Shown here: in pieces, positions 6,225-7,367 of the stretch
Position numbering within the stretch: position 1 is the stretch's first letter
Layout of the letters: each line of letters opens with the position of its first letter
Program-made: the position numbers and the translations under genes
Notes under the pieces: generated by a model
Databases searched by the model: none
The model's input: the letters and a program-made list of their open reading frames with translations, nothing else
What the model was told of the DNA's origin: nothing
Assembly: GCA_002455915.1 (NCBI GenBank)
Contig: DKLU01000304.1
Location: 1 to 7,367, forward strand
Source: Chryseobacterium sp. UBA6632
GTDB taxonomy: Bacteria; Bacteroidota; Bacteroidia; Flavobacteriales; Weeksellaceae
Direction: 5' to 3'
Length of the DNA stretch: 7,367 nucleotides

Positions 6225-6232
6225 TAATTTTG
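6225..6232 (+). promoter_or_regulatory. batC: Bacteroidota -7 element (TAATTTTG) just before batC
   Basis: TAATTTTG matches the TAnnTTTG consensus at every fixed position and is followed by CA, a common context in this phylum. The -33 region is poor: about 16-19 bases upstream there is only TGTTTCTT (6203-6210), not a clean TTG. Initiation usually falls a few bases after the element, here about 6236-6240, at the batC ATG (6239). The promoter would therefore give a nearly leaderless mRNA for batC-batD. The consensus match is seen directly; use in the cell is inferred. Confidence 0.5.
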
Positions 6233-6238
6233 CACAGT

Positions 6239-6982
6239 ATGAATACTAAAATCATATTTTTATCGTTAATAATTGCTTTTACGTTCTCAGGGCTGCTTTT
6301 TGGGCAGAACAATTACAGAACTTTAGTATTCGAAGGCAATCAAAAATTTAATGCTAAAGATTATGATGGCGCGTCTGCTAAATACTTTGAAGCTATAAAG
6401 TCTAACAGAAAAGATTTTACGGCTCATTACAATTTAGGTAACGCATTATATAAAAGTAAAAAATACGAAGAGGCTAAAACAGAATTTGAAAGAGCGCAAA
6501 AACTGGCTCAGACACTTCCTGATAAAGCGGCAGCTCTTCACAACATGGGCAACACTTATATGCAGATGAAACAGCCGGAGCAGGCTGCTAATTTTTATAA
6601 GCAAGCGCTAAAACAAGACCCTTACAATGAGGCAACAAGAAAAAATTATGAAATTGCCAAACTGAAGGAAAAAGAAAACCAACAAAAAAAACAGCAAAAC
6701 AACTCAGGAAAAGGGGGCGGCGGCAAAGACCAAAAACAGAATGATGATCAAAAAGGAAATCCGAATGATAAAAACCAAGATCAGGGAAGCGGAAAGCAGA
6801 ATCAAGGTGAAAGTCAACAAGGAAAAGATCCTAATCAAAATCAAAATAATGAGGGCAAAATGCCTAAAGATCTCGAAAACGCAATTCTAAATAAAGTAAG
6901 CGAAAAAGAAAGAGAAACCGCCAGAAGAATTTTGAATAAAAATTCTTATTCGATGCCTGAGAGCAACGAGAAAGATTGGTGA
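6239..6982 (+). CDS. batC: BatC, periplasmic TPR protein with Q/N/K-rich tail
   Basis: A protein of 247 residues from the ATG at 6239. It has an N-terminal signal peptide or anchor (MNTKIIFLSLIIAFTFSGLLFG, probable cleavage before or near QNN). Three tetratricopeptide repeats follow at about 27-60, 61-94 and 98-131, with AHYNLGNALY and ALHNMGNTYM as the clearest helix A segments. Residues 141-207 are low complexity, rich in Q, N, K and G and probably disordered. A more ordered C-terminal piece (209-235, with EKERETARRILNK) closes the protein. TPRs bind peptides or partner proteins, and BatC is thought to be the scaffold of a periplasmic Bat complex with BatA and BatB. A TTG at 6230 would add MHS but lies inside the -7 element; the ATG is preferred because the hydrophobic leader begins there. 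The stop TGA overlaps the batD ATG by one base, implying coupling. Confidence 0.93.
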   Translation: MNTKIIFLSLIIAFTFSGLLFGQNNYRTLVFEGNQKFNAKDYDGASAKYFEAIKSNRKDFTAHYNLGNALYKSKKYEEAKTEFERAQKLAQTLPDKAAALHNMGNTYMQMKQPEQAANFYKQALKQDPYNEATRKNYEIAKLKEKENQQKKQQNNSGKGGGGKDQKQNDDQKGNPNDKNQDQGSGKQNQGESQQGKDPNQNQNNEGKMPKDLENAILNKVSEKERETARRILNKNSYSMPESNEKDW

Positions 6983-7367
6983 TGCAGCACAAATTGATTT
7001 ACATATTATTATTTTTATCTTCCGTAATTTCTTACGGCCAGGTAACTATATCCATTGATCCCGATAAAAATGATTACTCGGGTAAGGAGGTTGTAAATCT
7101 TACGGTGGTGCTTGAAATGAACGGAAGCGAATACAATCAGCAAACTCCCATCCGTCTGCCGGATCTTTCAAAATTCAATATTATCGGAAGCGGATCTGTC
7201 AACAATACTTATATCGATCCCGCGACCAATACCGTTATTACTCAACGTGTTTCACAAATTGCCCTTGAACCAAAACAAAAAGGTAAGATCAAGATCGGTT
7301 CGGTGCTTGTTACGGTTAATAATAAAATTTATAAGACAGAACCTTTCGACATTCTGGTAAAAGATGT
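6982..7367 (+). CDS. batD: BatD, oxygen-tolerance family protein, 5' part only
   Basis: The frame starts with ATG at 6982 (overlapping the batC stop by one base) and runs open to the window edge, giving 128 visible residues. It begins with a signal peptide (MQHKLIYILLFLSSVISYG, likely cleaved before QVTIS). A beta-rich Ig-like domain follows with DKNDYSGKEVVNLTVVL, the segment LPDLSKFNIIGSGSV, TQRVSQIAL and KGKIKIGSVLVTVNNKIY. This is the first of the repeated periplasmic domains typical of BatD, which in this phylum usually runs to several hundred residues with a C-terminal membrane helix. The rest lies outside the window. The position directly after batC is the standard one, and batE would be the expected next gene, but it cannot be seen. 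There is no frameshift in the visible part. Confidence 0.93.
   Translation, partial: MQHKLIYILLFLSSVISYGQVTISIDPDKNDYSGKEVVNLTVVLEMNGSEYNQQTPIRLPDLSKFNIIGSGSVNNTYIDPATNTVITQRVSQIALEPKQKGKIKIGSVLVTVNNKIYKTEPFDILVKD

Noticed and set aside
6230..6238. TTG start giving a three-residue longer BatC
   Set aside because: The TTG lies inside the TAATTTTG promoter element, and the added residues (MHS) do not improve the signal peptide. The ATG at 6239 is the better start.
1..7367. tRNA or rRNA genes, CRISPR arrays, insertion sequences, riboswitches or a toxin-antitoxin pair
   Set aside because: I looked for these by eye and found no cloverleaf, no regularly spaced repeats, no transposase-like frame with terminal repeats, and no unexplained small gene pair. 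Nearly all bases are accounted for by the genes and short spacers listed.

Overview
The window looks like chromosomal DNA of a low-GC Bacteroidota member, most likely a flavobacterium close to Chryseobacterium (inference from protein style and base composition, not from a search). Supporting signs are the AT-rich spacers, the lack of Shine-Dalgarno sequences before most starts, a good match to the Bacteroidota -7 promoter element (TAnnTTTG), and a gene order typical of this phylum.

Positions 1-466 hold the 3' end of a secreted, repeat-type surface protein. It ends at a strong intrinsic terminator (493-520). A 200-base AT-rich spacer follows, with a 10-base palindrome and a candidate promoter placed unusually close to the next start.

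From 724 to the right edge, all genes lie on the + strand and form most of a Bacteroidetes aerotolerance (Bat) operon. The order is: moxR AAA+ ATPase; a GNAT acetyltransferase; a DUF58 protein with a von Willebrand A (VWA) fold; a membrane protein resembling a short BatD; batA; batB; batC (TPR protein); and the start of batD, cut by the window end. Junctions alternate between tight overlaps (moxR/GNAT, short BatD-like/batA, batA/batB, batC/batD) and spacers of about 80-110 bases (before DUF58, before the short BatD-like gene, before batC). The operon is therefore probably built from sub-blocks, and the batC-batD block appears to have its own promoter.

The likely joint role, from family knowledge, is a MoxR ATPase acting with soluble (DUF58) and membrane-anchored (BatA, BatB) metal-binding VWA proteins. 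BatC and the BatD-type proteins would supply periplasmic interaction surfaces. The name comes from an aerotolerance phenotype in Bacteroides fragilis, but the molecular function remains poorly defined. I see no new defence, mobile or RNA-based system. The points most worth following are the acetyltransferase inside the operon, the short BatD-like paralogue, and the promoter that would give batC a nearly leaderless mRNA.
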